Source of the DNA: Azolla caroliniana
Lineage: Eukaryota > Polypodiophyta
Length of the DNA: 64,000 bases
Direction of reading: 5' to 3'
NCBI GenBank assembly: GCA_043228905.1
Contig: JBHGNT010000017.1
Span: forward strand, 10,478,001 to 10,542,000
The notes under the pieces were generated by a model that searched no databases, had not been told where the DNA came from, and was given only the letters and a program-made list of their open reading frames with translations. This document shows, piece after piece, positions 20,440-32,051 of the stretch. Within the stretch, counting starts at the first letter, position 1. The number at the start of each line of letters is the position of its first letter. A program made the translations under genes and the position numbers.

Positions 20440-21505
20440 GCATGTGAAATTTGAGGCTAGAAAACAGAAATAGTGAGGAAAAGAAAAGTCAACTCATATA
20501 GAAAAGCTTTCTTTTAGGGGAAAAAGGCAAGCAATCCTAAACCTATAAATAAGAGCCTATTCTAGTGAAGAAGCTCTACTCAATCGGAAAGCGGAAGAAG
20601 AAGGATCAACAACATCGAGAAGCATCATCAACAAAGAAACTCCTTCTATACTCCACTCTCTTCTTTCCTCCATCTCTCTTTCCCCATTCATTTATAAACA
20701 ATCCTTCATATTCGCATCCAACCCATTATAACATGATTCTTATATTATAAAAGAATCTATTATATTGATATAAACTAATGTTTTCTTTCATCTACTTGTC
20801 TTATGTGTAAATCTTGATTGTGCTTATTTGTTATCGTCATTTGTGCCTGTTTGTTGTGTGTCTTGTGACAAGGGAGCAATTCGGGCTTGGCCATGCACCT
20901 CTCCTTTCCCAAAGGCATTCAAACCTACGTGTCTTATATGTTATCTTTGTTTCTGCTTATTTGTTTGTGTGTCTTGTGACAAGGGAGCGTTTCAGGCTTG
21001 GCCATGCACCTCTCCTTTCCCAAAGGCATTCAAACCTACGTGTCTTATATGTTATCTTCGTTTCTGCTTATTTGTTTGTGTGTCTTGTGACAAGGGAGCG
21101 TTTCGGGTTTGCCCATGCACCTCTCCTTTCACAAAGGCATTCAAACGTACGTGTCTTGCGTGTTAGTGTAATTCTTGCTTGTGTGTTCATGGAAGTTGTG
21201 GCAAGGGAGTGTTCGGGCTTGCCCATGCACCTCTCCTTTCATAAAGGCATTTGAAATCGGGTCTTGCATGTTAGTGTAAATATTTCTTGTGTGTTCATGC
21301 AAGTTGTGGCAAGGGAGCGTTCGGGCTTGCCCATGCACCTCTCCTTTCTCAAAGGTGTTCGAAATCATGTCTTACGTGTTAGTGTAAATCTTACTTGTGT
21401 GTTCGTGAGACTTGTGGTAAGGGAGCATTCGGGCTTGCCCATGCACCTCTCTTTTCGCAAAGGCATTTGAAATTCGGTCTCTCGTGACAAGGGAGCGTTC
21501 GGGCT
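20440..21505 (+). repeat. A-type LTR fragment with tandem array, inside E
   Basis: 20440-20820 matches 2637-3045 of the A LTR (GCATGTGAAA..., AGCCTATTCTAGTGAAGAAG, AATCCTTCATATT). 20830-21490 is the same tandem array of about 110-120 bp units, about six copies. It starts 290 bp inside the LTR and ends within a repeat unit. It has neither LTR terminus and no target duplication, so it is a fragment rather than a clean solo LTR. It replaces the RNase H/integrase junction of E. Confidence 0.75.
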
Positions 21506-22384
21506 TCCCTAGACAATATGTAATTTTCAAGTCGAAACGCGTGAGGAATTGGGCCCACCGAGGTTGACGTTGATTTAACACACGAGCACTCTAAAAGTAG
21601 GCAAGGTTTTTTGTGATCACTAAATACAGTGACTTGATGAGAGGATCCCTCTAGAAAATGCCTCCATTGCGTAAAAGAGTCCACGATTGCTAATAGCTCC
21701 TTATCATGAATTTCATAGTTGATTTCGGTGGCGTCAAACTTGTGTGAGTGGAAAGCCACATAATGTAAGTCATGATAGAATGCTACCCAATGCGAAATCT
21801 AACATGTTTGCTTCCATGATGAATCATTTTTCCAGATCAACGTGAGTTAGAATAGGAGCCAATGTAAATGCCTTCTTAAGATTCTCAAAAGCCATGTCCG
21901 CTTCTTCAGACCAAATGAATGATTGTCCCTTCTTAGTAAGTTGTGTGAGAGGGAGAACAAGCTTTGAGTAATCATGTATAAACTTGCGATAGAAATTGGC
22001 AAAGCCTAAAAACCATTGCACATCTCGCAATGGACACAGAGTTTGCCACTCTACCACCGTTTTGACCTTAGCTGGATCCATGGAGATGCCTTCTGAAGAG
22101 ATGACATAACACAAAAATTCCACCTGGTTGCCCTCGAAACTACATTTTTCTAGCTTTGCATAAACACCATGTTCTCGAAGTGGTTTTAGTACTAATAGTA
22201 CATGAGAGTCATGCTCTTCTTGGGCCTTCGAATAAACCAGTAGATCATCCAAATAGGTGATCAAACAAACATCGAAGAGATCTTGGACTATATCATTTTC
22301 CATGTGCTCGAAGACTGTTGGCGCATTAGTGAGGCCGAACGGCATGACCGTATACTCGAAGTGCCCATATCTGGTGCGAAACGC
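21506..22384 (-). pseudogene. Chromovirus E RT (second part) and RNase H, left of B
   Basis: The minus-strand RT palm continues from the B insertion site: FRTRYGHFEYTVMPFGLTNAP, then the catalytic motif YLDDLLVYS with YLDD at 22244-22255. Next come LREHGVYAKLEKCSF, GFANFYRKFIHDYSKL and LTQLTKKGQSFIW, all diagnostic of Ty3/gypsy. RNase H follows with ATEINYEIHDKELLAIV (the Glu), VFSDHK (Asp) and FDLKITYCLGK before the LTR fragment begins. A frame break lies near 21760-21824. The first RT part is at 38831-39290. Confidence 0.9.
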
Positions 22385-23159
22385 TGTTGTGAAGATTTTC
22401 GGCGATAGTGTGAAAATTGTAAGGAACATTCGAAATTGAGTGTGGCTTTTCTCACGAGAAAAAAAAAACAATAATAGTGAAGATAATATTTTGAATAAGT
22501 TTAATATCTAGGTACAAAAAGATGGAGGTCTTCAAGAGCTTTCAAATTTGCTTTACCACATAAAAAACGGACATCTAAGTGACAAGTTATGTGGGAGTAA
22601 AGTATGAGAAGGAAAAAGAGAAAAATAAAACTGTGAGATATCCCACATAGACAGGACAAACAAGGACCCTACAATATATAAAGTAGAGCAAAAGCTATTA
22701 TCTTTGTGTCTATGTGTGGAGCATAGAGAGTTCAAGGGGACTTGAATAAAGTTAATATGATGAATGAGTGTGGCCTAGCTACAAGTTCTGGCCAACCGAA
22801 ATCGGACCGACGACAGAGCCGGTGAGCCGGCGACGGAGGCGACAACCGGCGGCATCCGACGACTGGATAGATATATAAATAAATAAATAAATATATGTAT
22901 ATACAAGGAGTGCAAGTGTGCATTTAAACCTTGCACCTCCAAGTTGAGAGTCTATAGGCTTACCATTAAGCGAAGACATTTAATCTTTCGTCATATCAAT
23001 CTTTCTCAATCTAAAGTCAAGCGTTTAATCTTAATCTCTCTCTCTCAAATTATCAGAAATACTCTCTCGCTAAAGTTTGTGCCAACTTCGAATCCTTTCG
23101 GTCCAGAACCCCGGCGATTCCACCTCGCGATCCGCGCTTAGTGACGGATCTTGACGACA
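22385..23159 (+). repeat. 5' LTR of element B
   Basis: It is 775 bp, starting TGTTGTGAAGATTTTC and ending TCTTGACGACA. It is homologous to 37800-38826 but lacks about 250 bp present there. A poly-A run (22452-22460), a GGCG-rich stretch (22800-22860) and a decayed tRNA-like module (about 22922-22973, minus) are inside. There is no coding content. Confidence 0.88.
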
Positions 23160-23167
23160 TAATAAAG

Positions 23168-23183
23168 TGGTGAACTCGACGTG
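23168..23183 (+). other. Primer-binding site of element B
   Basis: TGGTGAACTCGACGTG lies eight bases after the LTR. It differs from the H and F sites by one transition. Confidence 0.7.
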
Positions 23184-23584
23184 AAAGAGGCGGTAGGAAG
23201 GATCAAGTCGACACCAATACTTGGAGATGGCGTCCTCGAGCAATCAAGCGGGAGACTTCAAAAGGATGATGTTGATCGTCGAACAAATGATGAGATCTCG
23301 AGACAACGATGCGAGCGTGGAGAAGGCCGTTGACCGTGTCGTAGAGCTCGAGGGCCAATTTGAGGGGAGGAACGTTACGAAGTTCCTTAATGCATACAAA
23401 AGGGAGATAAATCAAAGAGACGTGTCTAAAGCACGATATATCATGAGTTTCAAAAGGGTAATCACCAACAACATCCAAACACGCGTCATCGAGCTTCAAG
23501 AAGGTAAGACAACATGGTGTTAGGAAACAGGTCCCTCCGAATGGGAAGTGAGAAGAACAGTACTGATGAGCAAACTCGGCCGAG

Positions 23585-24050
23585 GCTGAAATCGGATGTG
23601 GAGTACCCGGCTACGAAAGACCCGGTGAGAACCAGATGTGGTGTACCCGGCAAGCGCCGGATGAGGAGTACTCGGCTACAGAAGACCCTGTGTGAACCGG
23701 ATGAGGAGTACCCGGCTACCGAAGACCCTGTGTGAACCGGATGAGGAGTACGCGGCTACGGAAGACCCGGTGTGAACCAGATGTGGAGTACCCGGCTACG
23801 GAAGACCCGGTGATAACCGGATGTGGTGTACCCGGCAAGCGTCGGATGAGAAGTACCCGGCTACGGAAGACCCTGTGTGAACCGGATGAGGAGTACCCGG
23901 CTACGGAAGACCCGGTGTGAACCGGATGTGGAGTACCCGCCTACTGAAGACCCGGTGAGAACCAGATGTGGTGTACCCGGCAAGCGCCGGATGAGGAGTA
24001 CCCGCCTACGGAAGACTCGGTGTGAACCGGATGAGGAGTACCCGGTGAGA
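23585..24050 (+). repeat. Minisatellite of about 40 bp in solo LTR C3
   Basis: About eleven degenerate copies share the core CCGGATG(A/T)GGAGTACCCGG, then CTACGGAAGACCC(G/T)GTG. Some copies carry a shorter variant CCCGGCAAGCGCCGGATG. Copies are adjacent without unique spacers. The corresponding place in the copia-1 LTR holds four 28-bp copies of a related unit. Confidence 0.85.
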
Positions 24051-24260
24051 AGTGTTCACCGGATGAAGGGACATATTTGTAAATATGTTTTTGAGAGTCC
24101 ATCAGGGCTATATTTGTAAATAGTCAAAAAGTCATATTAGTATAAATATGACTTAGGGCAAACAGAGAATAGTGTTGTTGCCATTCTTGTTGGTGCAAGA
24201 TTAGAGAGAGAGAGAGGAAGAGGTCGTTGCCTCTATTGTAACCGCCGCTTGTCGCGAAGA

Positions 24261-25812
24261 TGTCGGGAACTACCCGTCCCCTATGCACAACGCTCGGCCA
24301 CAACCAAGCTTAGAATCATACACACACAAAAAACAGGAATGAATGCACGACACAGTGAAGAGAAGAGTACACATGATGTTTACGTGGAAAGCCCAAACTA
24401 GGGAAAAAACCACGGCAGTCCACAGGCTGCAAACTATCACTATGTTACAGTGTACAACAGTAAAGCACCGAGGCAACAACCTGGAGCTTTCTATCTTCGC
24501 CACAGGCGGCAGTTACAACAGAGGCAACGACCTCTTCCTCTCTTTCTCTCCCTCTCTGTACATAGTTACGCGCTCTGATCTCTTGCGCCAACAAGAATGA
24601 CAACCACTCTCTAAAAGTTTGCCCTAAGTCATATTTATACTAATATGACTTTTCGGCTATTTACAAATATAGCCACGATGGGCTCTCAGAAACATATTTA
24701 CGAATATGTCTCTTCATCCGGTGAGCACTCCTCATCGGGTCTACACCATCCGGCTCTCCGTAGCCGGTGTCGCGAAAATACGACGAGGATATGTGAACGT
24801 TGAGGCAAGACCCTGGGGCCTTTGTCTAGAGGATATCAAATTCGTGTATTTATATACTAAGAATTAACCGAAATGAGAAAGATTAACAAATTTCATTAAT
24901 AAAAGGGAAAGAAAGATTACAATCAATCCCAAGATTAGGATTACAAAAGTTTTATCTTATGGAGATGATTAGAATAATAGATAAGAGGAAATAAGAGATT
25001 ATGATTCTTGAGTGATATGGCTTTGACAAGGAATTTTGGATTTTGAGAGATTGCTTCCGTATGGAAATTATGGTTTACTTGAGAGATAGCTTCCATAGGG
25101 AAGATTAGGGTTATTGGCTTCGATAAGATAAGAGAGCTCCCCCAAAAAAAGAAATTTTTTTTTAGATAATATGGAGAGTGAGTCCTAGTGTAGGAAAACA
25201 AATGGAATAAATATGGAGTTCTCCCTTGATCATAGCCTTTCCACTTTTTGTTGCATGGCCTCTACCTTTTAGTTGCCTAGCTTTTTTTTTTGGCTGCATG
25301 TGACTGTCCACATGACCTTTACTTTTTCTATGCACTCCTTCTTTAGTTGCTTGCGTCCACATGGCCTTTACTTTAGTTCTCTTCACTTTACTTTAGTTTG
25401 TTGCATGATCCAATCTTTCGTCCGTCCGCGTCCAACCTCGTCCGGTAGCCGGTTCCATTTTGCTTGCCGGTCGGTTCCGGTTCTGATTTTGCTTGCTGGC
25501 CGGTTCCGATTCCAGTTTTGCTTGCCGGTTCCGGTTCCCGTTTTGTATTTCTCCATTTTGTATATAGTAAAATACATTTTGAAGCTCTTGAGTATATCCA
25601 TCTTTCTATAGTAAGGTACTAATCTAATCTATAATAATTATTTCATTATTTTTTTACACAGTGTGTGAAGATTCACATGACACCGAGTACTCCTCATCCG
25701 GTTCTCACTGGGTCTACACCATCCGACTCTCCGAAGCCGGGTACTCCTCATCCGGTTTGCTCATCAAGACTATTCTTCTCCCTTCCCATCCGGAGGGACC
25801 TGTCTCCCAACA
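24261..25812 (-). repeat. 3' LTR of C2, split by D1
   Basis: In plus orientation it starts TGTCGGGAACTACCCG and ends TGTCTCCCAACA. The copia part is 24261-24767 and 25687-25812. The three conserved hairpins are at 24627-24650, 24655-24674 and 24692-24709. Confidence 0.88.
24768..25682. repeat. Solo LTR D1, duplication CCGG/CCGA
   Basis: It is 915 bp, starting TGTCGCGAAAATACGACG and ending TTCACATGACA. CCGG (24764-24767) and CCGA (25683-25686) flank it, a 4-bp duplication with one transition. It holds AT-rich sequence, a stretch of TGGCTTCC-type repeats and a short CCGGTTCCG-rich part (25438-25530). No coding domain, primer site or polypurine tract is visible. It is homologous to D2. A short non-autonomous element is an alternative to a solo LTR. 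Confidence 0.8.
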
Positions 25813-25826
25813 AACTCCCCCTTCAC

Positions 25827-28800
25827 TCCGGCATGGGGTGTCTTACTAGTCCGATCCGCTTCCAGCATGCATCCAGCTTGTCGGGTATCAACACTTTGGT
25901 CAGCATATCTGACCCGTTCTCGGCCGTGTGAATCTTCGTCAGCTTGAACTCCTTGTCATCTACTCTTTCCCGGATCCAGTGATACCTTCGCTGGATATGC
26001 TTCGTCCGGGAATGGTAGGCCGCATTCTTAGCAAGGTGGATGGCACTTTGACTGTCGCAATAGAGCCGGTATTCATCTTGCCGGATATTGAGCTCTTCGA
26101 TGAAGTCATTCATCCATAATATTTCCTTGCCAGCTTCCACAGCCGCCATGTACTCCGCCTCCGTGGTTGACAACGCAACCGTCTTCTGCAACTTCGACTG
26201 CCACGAAATAGCTCCCCCTGCATATGTCATTACATACCCGGATGTAGACCAGCTGGTATCCACATCAGCCGACATGTTCGAATCGGTGAAACCGTCAAGT
26301 TGTGGTTTTCCGGAGCCGAATCGGAGACACATGTTTGAAGTGCCCTGAAGTACCGGAGTATCCATTTGACCGCATTCTAGTGCTCCTTGCCGAGATTGCT
26401 CATGAACCGGCTCACCACTCCAACTGCGTATCCTATATCTGGCCGGGTACACACTATTGCGTACATTAAGCTCCTGACGGCAGAGGCATATGGAACCTTC
26501 GTCATATCAGCCTTCTTTGCTTTCGTATTCGGACTTTGCTTACCGGATAACCTGTAATTTGCTGGAAGTGTCGACCCGACTAGTTTTGCATTTGACATGT
26601 TGAAACGTTTAAGCACCTTTGTCAAGTATTTCTCCTGTGACAGCCACAGTTGCTTCGTTGGCCGGTTCCGGATGATATGCATCCCCAGCATTTGTCTTGC
26701 CGAACCCAAGTCTTTCATTGAGAAGGTCCGGTTGAGAGCCTTCTTCAGCATCCGTATTTTAGCTTGGTCCCGTCCGACGATCAACATGTCGTCCATATAC
26801 AGAAGGAGTATCAGGAAGTCGCCTCCTTCAAACTTCTTCACAAACACGCAGTGATCGGCTTGCGTCTTGTGGTACCCTTGATCGGTCATGAAGGAGTCGA
26901 ACTTCCGGTACCATTGTCGGGGAGCCTGCTTCAGTCCGTACAGGCTCTTCTTCAACTAGCACAGCAGGTGCTCCTTCCCTTTCACCACGAATCCTTCCGG
27001 TTGCTGCATGTAGATCTCCTCTTCGAGATCACCGTGAAGAAATGTCGTCTTCATGTCCAACTGCTCTACCTCGAGGTCCATGCTTGCCGCTATACTCAGC
27101 ACCGTCCGGATGGAGGTCATCTTTACTACCGGGGCAAATATCTCGTCGAACTCCACGCCCTTCTTCTGCTGGAACCCCTTCACCACGATCCTGGCTTTGT
27201 ATCTCGGGGGGTTACCGACATCTCCCAGTTTCAACTTGTACACCCACTTGTTTCGGAGTGCCCACTTTCCTTTTGGCAAGTCCACCAGTTCGTACGTATG
27301 GTTCTCATGCAAGGAATCCATCTCATCTTGCATGGCATTTAACCATTTTCGGCTGTGGGTGTCATCCTTCGCTTCTTCGAAGCTTTCTGGCTCCCCCTCA
27401 TCGATTAGCAGCACATGCTCTGCATCCGGAAATCTCCAGGGGACCCTTCTCTCTCTGAGAGGATATCTCTGTCTCTGGTCTTCAGTAACCGGCTCCTCCA
27501 TTTGCTCTTCATCCGAATCCGATTCGGGGTCTTGGCTGGTTTCGGTTTCAGCTTCCTCTACTTCTTCTTCTGCCGGTTTGGTATCCTCATGATAACCGGC
27601 TGGCTCCTCGAGTGCTAACCGGTCTCTTGCCGGCTGGGTCTGCTCATCGTAGAATTGATCCTTACTGGTCGACTCGGAGTTCATTATCTTCTTCTCCGAC
27701 TCACAGTCGGCGAGCGTTTTGTCCTCCATGAAGATAATATCTCGACTCCGGAATACCTTCTTGTCGACCTGGTCCCACACTCGGTAGCCGAACTCATCGT
27801 CGCCATAACCGAGGAATATGCATGGCCGGGTCTTTGGATCTAACTTTCCCCTCTGGTCCTTAGCTACATGCACGTACGCGAGACACCCGAATACCTTCAA
27901 ATGCCGGTAGGACACTTCTTTCCCAGTCCATAGTCTCTGTGGCGTTTCTCCGTCCAAGGGTACTGAGGGTGATCTGTTTATCACATATGTCGTTGTCGAT
28001 AGTGCCTCAGCCCAAAACTTCTTGGGTAGTTTTGCACGCACCAGCATACTCCAGACCCTCTCCATTATGGTCCGGTTCATCCTCTCGGCCAGGCCGTTTA
28101 GTTCCGGCGTCTTCGGCACGGTAAATTCGAGCCGGATTCCCTTCGAGCGACAGTACTCCTCGAACTGCCCCCGGTATTCACCTCTGTTATCTGCTCGAAC
28201 CGCCTTCAGCTTCCGGCCGGTTTCTCTTTCCAGTCTCGCGTGGAGCTCTTTGAAGAAAGATAGCACTTGATCCTTCATCTTCAATGGTGTGGCCCACAGC
28301 TTTCGGCTATGGTCATCTATGAACGTCACGAAGTACTGCGCTAGGGCATGTGACTTCGTGTCCACTTGACACACATCCGTATGCACCAACTCCAGTGGCA
28401 TATTACGTCTCATTGGTGGCCTTGGTTGGAAGGAGGTCCGGTTTTGCTTACCGGCCAGACAATCAGTGCACTTCTCTAAGTGCACGTTCTTCACTAGAAT
28501 GAGGTTGTCGTCTGCAAGCCTCTTCATCCCCTTCTCACACATTTGACATAGCCTTTTGTGCCACAGCTCACCGGCAGTGTCGGATGCCACGTTCACCTCC
28601 TCCGGACATAACCGAGCATTCATCAGGTACAGTGTGTTGACCTTCCGGGCCCGAGCCACAATCATGCTCCCTTTGCTGAACTTCATGACACGGTTCCGAA
28701 TGCTACCCGTGTAGCCTTCATCATCTAGCCGACCGACTGATATCAGGTTCAGGCGAACCTCCGGAACGTGTCGGACATCCTTTAGAAGCATCTTGCATCC

Positions 28801-28990
28801 GGTTGGTGTCGTCAGCCACACGTCTCCTAAGCCGACAATTCGGCATGTACCTTCATTCCCCATCCGGACACAACCGTGATCACCAGCTGTGTAGGGTGAG
28901 AAGCATTTACGATCCGGGGTAAGGTGGAACGACGCTCCGGAGTCGACCACCTAGGTCATCTCGTCGCCAGCAAGGTTTATCTCACTCTCC
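25827..28990 (-). pseudogene. Copia C2 pol (protease, integrase, RT, RNase H), broken
   Basis: Reading leftwards: protease MVDSGASFHL (28950), preceded by a TAG where copia-1 has Trp (TWVVDSG). Then GAG-pre-integrase LWHKRLCQM...CTDC. The integrase core has VHTDVCQV, VRADNRGEY (copia-1 has NGGEY) and NGLAERMNR. Next come the acidic linker, RT with YMDD at 26788-26799 and SLYGLKQAPRQWY, and RNase H with TEAEY and YCDSQSAIHL. TAG codons lie at 26956-26958 and near 26375. A frameshift near 26340 separates RT from RNase H. It is a close relative of copia-1 with an older decay state. Confidence 0.92.
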
Positions 28991-29854
28991 TCAGTGATTG
29001 CCGTTGTTCAACTCTTCTTCACTTGTCGTGATTGCCGTCGTTCCCTTCCGGTCTTTACCGTTCCGGTCCAGTGTCCGCTTCGAATCGGTACCGTCGGTTT
29101 CCTTGTCTTTCCGGAAATGGCGACAGTTCTTCTGGAAGTGTGCCGGCTTGCCACAATAGAAGCAAGATGGCCTCCCCCTTGACTTTGAACGTGTCCCCGA
29201 CTTTTCCCGGTTCTGGGGACTACGGTTTCTATGTCTTCCGCGTTCCGATTCGGTAAGGAGTGCTTTGGAGTCGAAGCTCATATCCTTATCTTTCCGACGC
29301 GCCTCCTCATCTAGCAAGCTCGACTTCACTCTTGCTAGGGATAATCGTTTTCCTTCCGGCCCGGCGTTGCCCAAAGTCACAACCAACGTCTCCCGGCTAT
29401 CCGGGAGGGAACCGAGCAGGAGTAGCGCTAGTACCTCATCGGCGAGAGGTACTTCCAATGATGTTACCTGGTGAATCAGCCCCTGGAAGGCATTCATGTG
29501 CTCCGCCATGCTGGAGCCATCTTGGTACCGGAGTCTTACTAGCTTCCGGAATACCGAAACCTGATTAACAACATTTTTGTTCTGAAACATAATGCCGATC
29601 TTCTCCCAGAGCTCATGAGCCTTGCTCTCTTCATTGAAGTTGTTGTATAGACTCATGTCGATGAAGCACTGTATGTAGGCCGGTTTCTTCATGTGCGTCA
29701 CCTCCCATATCGTGGCGTCGATTTTGTCCGGTCTCTTGTCCCCAAACTAAACCGGCAACCAAAGATCTTTAACCACGAGCATGTCCCTCATCTTCGACTT
29801 CCACACTGAATAGTTCGCGGTGAGCTTGAACATGCCTCCCAACGAATCGTCCAT
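28991..29854 (-). pseudogene. Copia C2 gag, one nonsense codon
   Basis: The ATG at 29854 is just inside the primer-binding site and begins MDDSLGGMFKL. A TAG at 29749-29747 interrupts the front part. From 29701 the frame is open: HELWEKIGIMFQNKN, MAEHMNAFQGLIHQV, LLLGSLPDS. The zinc knuckle CFYCGKPAHFQKNC is near 29160-29119. A frameshift near 28991 separates it from the protease, where copia-1 continues in one frame. Confidence 0.88.
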
Positions 29855-29869
29855 TTTCGGTGTCGTTTC

Positions 29870-29881
29870 GCTTTGATACCA
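29870..29881 (-). other. Primer-binding site of C2
   Basis: The minus strand reads TGGTATCAAAGC three bases inside the 5' LTR. It differs by one base from the initiator-Met site of copia-1. Confidence 0.88.
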
Positions 29882-29884
29882 CTT

Positions 29885-30517
29885 TGTCGGGAACTACCCG
29901 TCCCCTATGCGCAACGCTTGGCCACAACCGAGCTTAGAATCATACACACACAAAAAACAGGAATGAATGCACGACACAGTGAAGAGAAGAGTACACAGGA
30001 TGTTTACGTGGAAAACCCAAACTAGGGAAAAAACCACGGCAGTCCACAGGCTGCAAACTATCACTATGTTACAGTGTACAACAGTAAAGCACCGAGGCAA
30101 CAACCTCGAGCTTTCTATCTTCGCCATAGGCGGCGGTTACAACAGAGGCAACGACCTCTTCCTCTCTCTCTCTCCCTCTCTGTACATAGTTACGCGCTCT
30201 GATCTCTTGCGCCAACAAGAATGACAACCACTCTCTAAAAGTTTGCCCTAAGTCATATTTATACTAATATGACTTTTCGGCTATTTACAAATATAGCCAC
30301 GATGGGCTCTCAGAAACATATTTACGAATATGTCTCTTCATCCGGTGAGCACTCCTCACCGGGTCTGCACCATCCGGCTCTCCGTAGCCGGGTACTCCTC
30401 ATCCGGTTCTCACCGGGTCTGCACCATCCGGCTCTCCGAAGCCGGGTACTCCTCATCCGGTTTGGTCATTAGGACTGTTCTTCTCCCTTCCCATCCGGAG
30501 GGACCTGTCTCCCAACA
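29885..30517 (-). repeat. 5' LTR of C2
   Basis: It is 633 bp. In plus orientation it starts TGTCGGGAACTACCCG and ends TGTCTCCCAACA. The three hairpins are at 30251-30274, 30279-30298 and 30316-30333. Two copies of a roughly 64-bp unit (CCGGGTCTGCACCATCCGGC core) lie at about 30359-30470. Confidence 0.92.
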
Positions 30518-31455
30518 GAAGATCGTCAGCACAAGGTTGTTGCCTCCGTGAACTCACTATTGTAATCATTGTGATATAGTGATAGTTTGGAGTCAGTGGA
30601 CTCCCGTGGTTTTTCCCTCTCAGGGTTCTCCACGTTAAACATCCTGTGCACTCTTCTCTTACCTTTGCGTCGTGTGTTCATTCCCCATTTTCTGTGTTTG
30701 ATTCTAAGCTCGGTTGAGGCCGAGCATTACGCAGGGAGCGTGTAATTTCTGTCACATGGTCCAAGTTTGAGAAAGCAATATTAGCGGAGTTCGTGACTGA
30801 AGACTCAACGAGGATGACTCGACATGCCCTGATGAAGTGGATAGAGAAGAAGAAGAATAAGAAGATGAGCGCCTCGGGGGTGTACGACGAATTCGACCAA
30901 ATGTTTAGTCGTCTCCCCAACACGGACCAAGTGCTTCTTGAGGAGGACAAGACTTTGTACTTCTTGAAAGTTCTGGACATGAAGGATAGACGAGAATTGG
31001 GGACTCTTCTCAAAGATGATACCCAAGAAAATGGGCTTGTGGCGGACTAGGTTACAGTGAAGCGAGCATGCAATAGGCTCGACAAGCGTCGTCAGTGGGT
31101 TGATGACACCGACTTGGCGGGATCAACTGTTGCGGAGAAAACAAGACAACCGAAAGTAGTTGAGACGCCCAAACAAAGCAGCCCAGAAGAAAAGAAGATT
31201 GATGACAACATAATCGAAGAACTGGCAAAGAAGTTCGAGACGGTTATGCTAGCCAACATGAATCATCGGGGGCCCAAAGGAAAAGAACCCTTTAGATGCG
31301 TGTGGTGCGATGGCATGGACCAAATGAGAAGAGATTGTTCGAGCCTTCGAGACACCATTCGACAAAATATCGTGTACATAGATAACAACATGATCTGCTC
31401 GAGCGAGACTAGAAGTCCCCTACGGGTCAATTTCGGAAGAGGAGGAATGAATTAA

Positions 31456-32051
31456 GCTATGGAGGATGCTGATGCGACTCATGTGGATGCGATGCTTATG
31501 CTGCGTCGGCCAGAATAAGAGTCGGGAAAGACAAGACTGAAGCTGCTAGAGCGGGAGCAAAGTTTTGGACTTCCGTTCTCGAATATGAGAAGAAGGGAAA
31601 AGTCACTTTGAACGAAGTAGAGCTTGCGGCTCGAAGTGTACAAAGTATAACCGGATGGTCGGATCCGGTGGATGACAACACCATACTTGCGGGAGTGATG
31701 TGCGACAACCACGAGGTGTTCGTCGAAGAAGAATAGAAGAGCAAGGCCCATAAAAAAGACATGAAACAAGGAACGCGAAAAAGAAAGAAGATGTAGAGAC
31801 GAGTCGACCCTTGCAAATGGAGGAAGGAGACGCAAGCCAAAAAGCGGAGTCGAGCAAACGAGTTGAAGAAACGGTTCGGCCCGTGAAGATTGGTGTGGAA
31901 GACCCCGCTCGAATGACAAGGACTATGCCTACCTATAAGCTAAGGTCGGACGACTGACCTAAAGAAGATTCTCGAGGAACGTGTTCTTGACAGCCATGTG
32001 ACTTTGTCCTTGAGGGAATTGCTTGGCATTACGAACTAGGAGTTCCATGAC
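31456..32051 (+). pseudogene. Element B gag tail and protease linker, decayed
   Basis: No long open frame exists here. Plus-strand translation still shows pieces corresponding to the region after the zinc knuckle in F, for example HVDAM and a GWSDPV-like segment near 31645. The linker LSLRELLGI is near 32005-32030. Many stops are present. Confidence 0.6.

Larger units (their letters stand above)
24261..30517 (-). mobile_element. Copia C2 (minus strand), duplication GAAGA
   Basis: This minus-strand copia is related to copia-1. The 5' LTR is 29885-30517, the primer-binding site 29870-29881, gag 29854-28991, pol 28990-25827, the polypurine tract 25813-25827 and the 3' LTR 24261-25812. GAAGA flanks it at 24256-24260 and 30518-30522. 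Its 3' LTR is split by solo LTR D1. The polyprotein has more lesions than copia-1. Confidence 0.93.
23518..30754 (+). repeat. Solo copia LTR C3, split by C2; duplication CATGG
   Basis: The LTR runs 23518-24260 and 30523-30754 around copia C2. It starts TGTTAGGAAACAGGTCCC and ends TTTCTGTCA. CATGG flanks it at 23513-23517 and 30755-30759. No internal domain is present, so it is a solo LTR left by LTR-LTR recombination. It is related to the copia-1 LTR: it has the same three hairpins (24071-24153), TATA box (24140-24147) and a GA run near 24205. It adds a large minisatellite. Confidence 0.9.
23227..31455 (+). pseudogene. Element B gag, split by C3/C2 (coding 23227-23517 and 30760-31455)
   Basis: The ATG at 23227 (MASSSNQAGD) follows the primer-binding site. 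The capsid part includes AVDRVVELEGQFEGRNVTKFLNAY, stops at the copia LTR at 23518, and resumes in the same frame at 30760 with KFEKAILAEFVTED and VLLEEDKTLYFLKVLDMKDR. A TAG at 31048 replaces a Trp seen in H (DWRRVERVC). The zinc knuckle at 31297-31338 reads CVWCDGMDQMRRDC, with Gln where His is expected; F has His. A gag of this type would package the element RNA. Only one nonsense codon and one nested insertion break it, so its frame is surprisingly well kept. Confidence 0.88.

Noticed and set aside
20814-21470. Repeat-peptide open frames with HAPLLSQRH-type units, also at 3053-3611
   Set aside because: They are created by the tandem units of the A LTR, which lack stops in several frames. 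No gene evidence.
23585-24050. CRISPR-like regular repeats
   Set aside because: Units are adjacent, degenerate and without unique spacers; this is a minisatellite in a plant LTR.
24768-25682. D1 as a DNA transposon with inverted ends
   Set aside because: Ends pair only over TGTCG/CGACA-like bases with TG...CA and a 4-bp duplication, which fits an LTR better. No longer inverted repeat seen.
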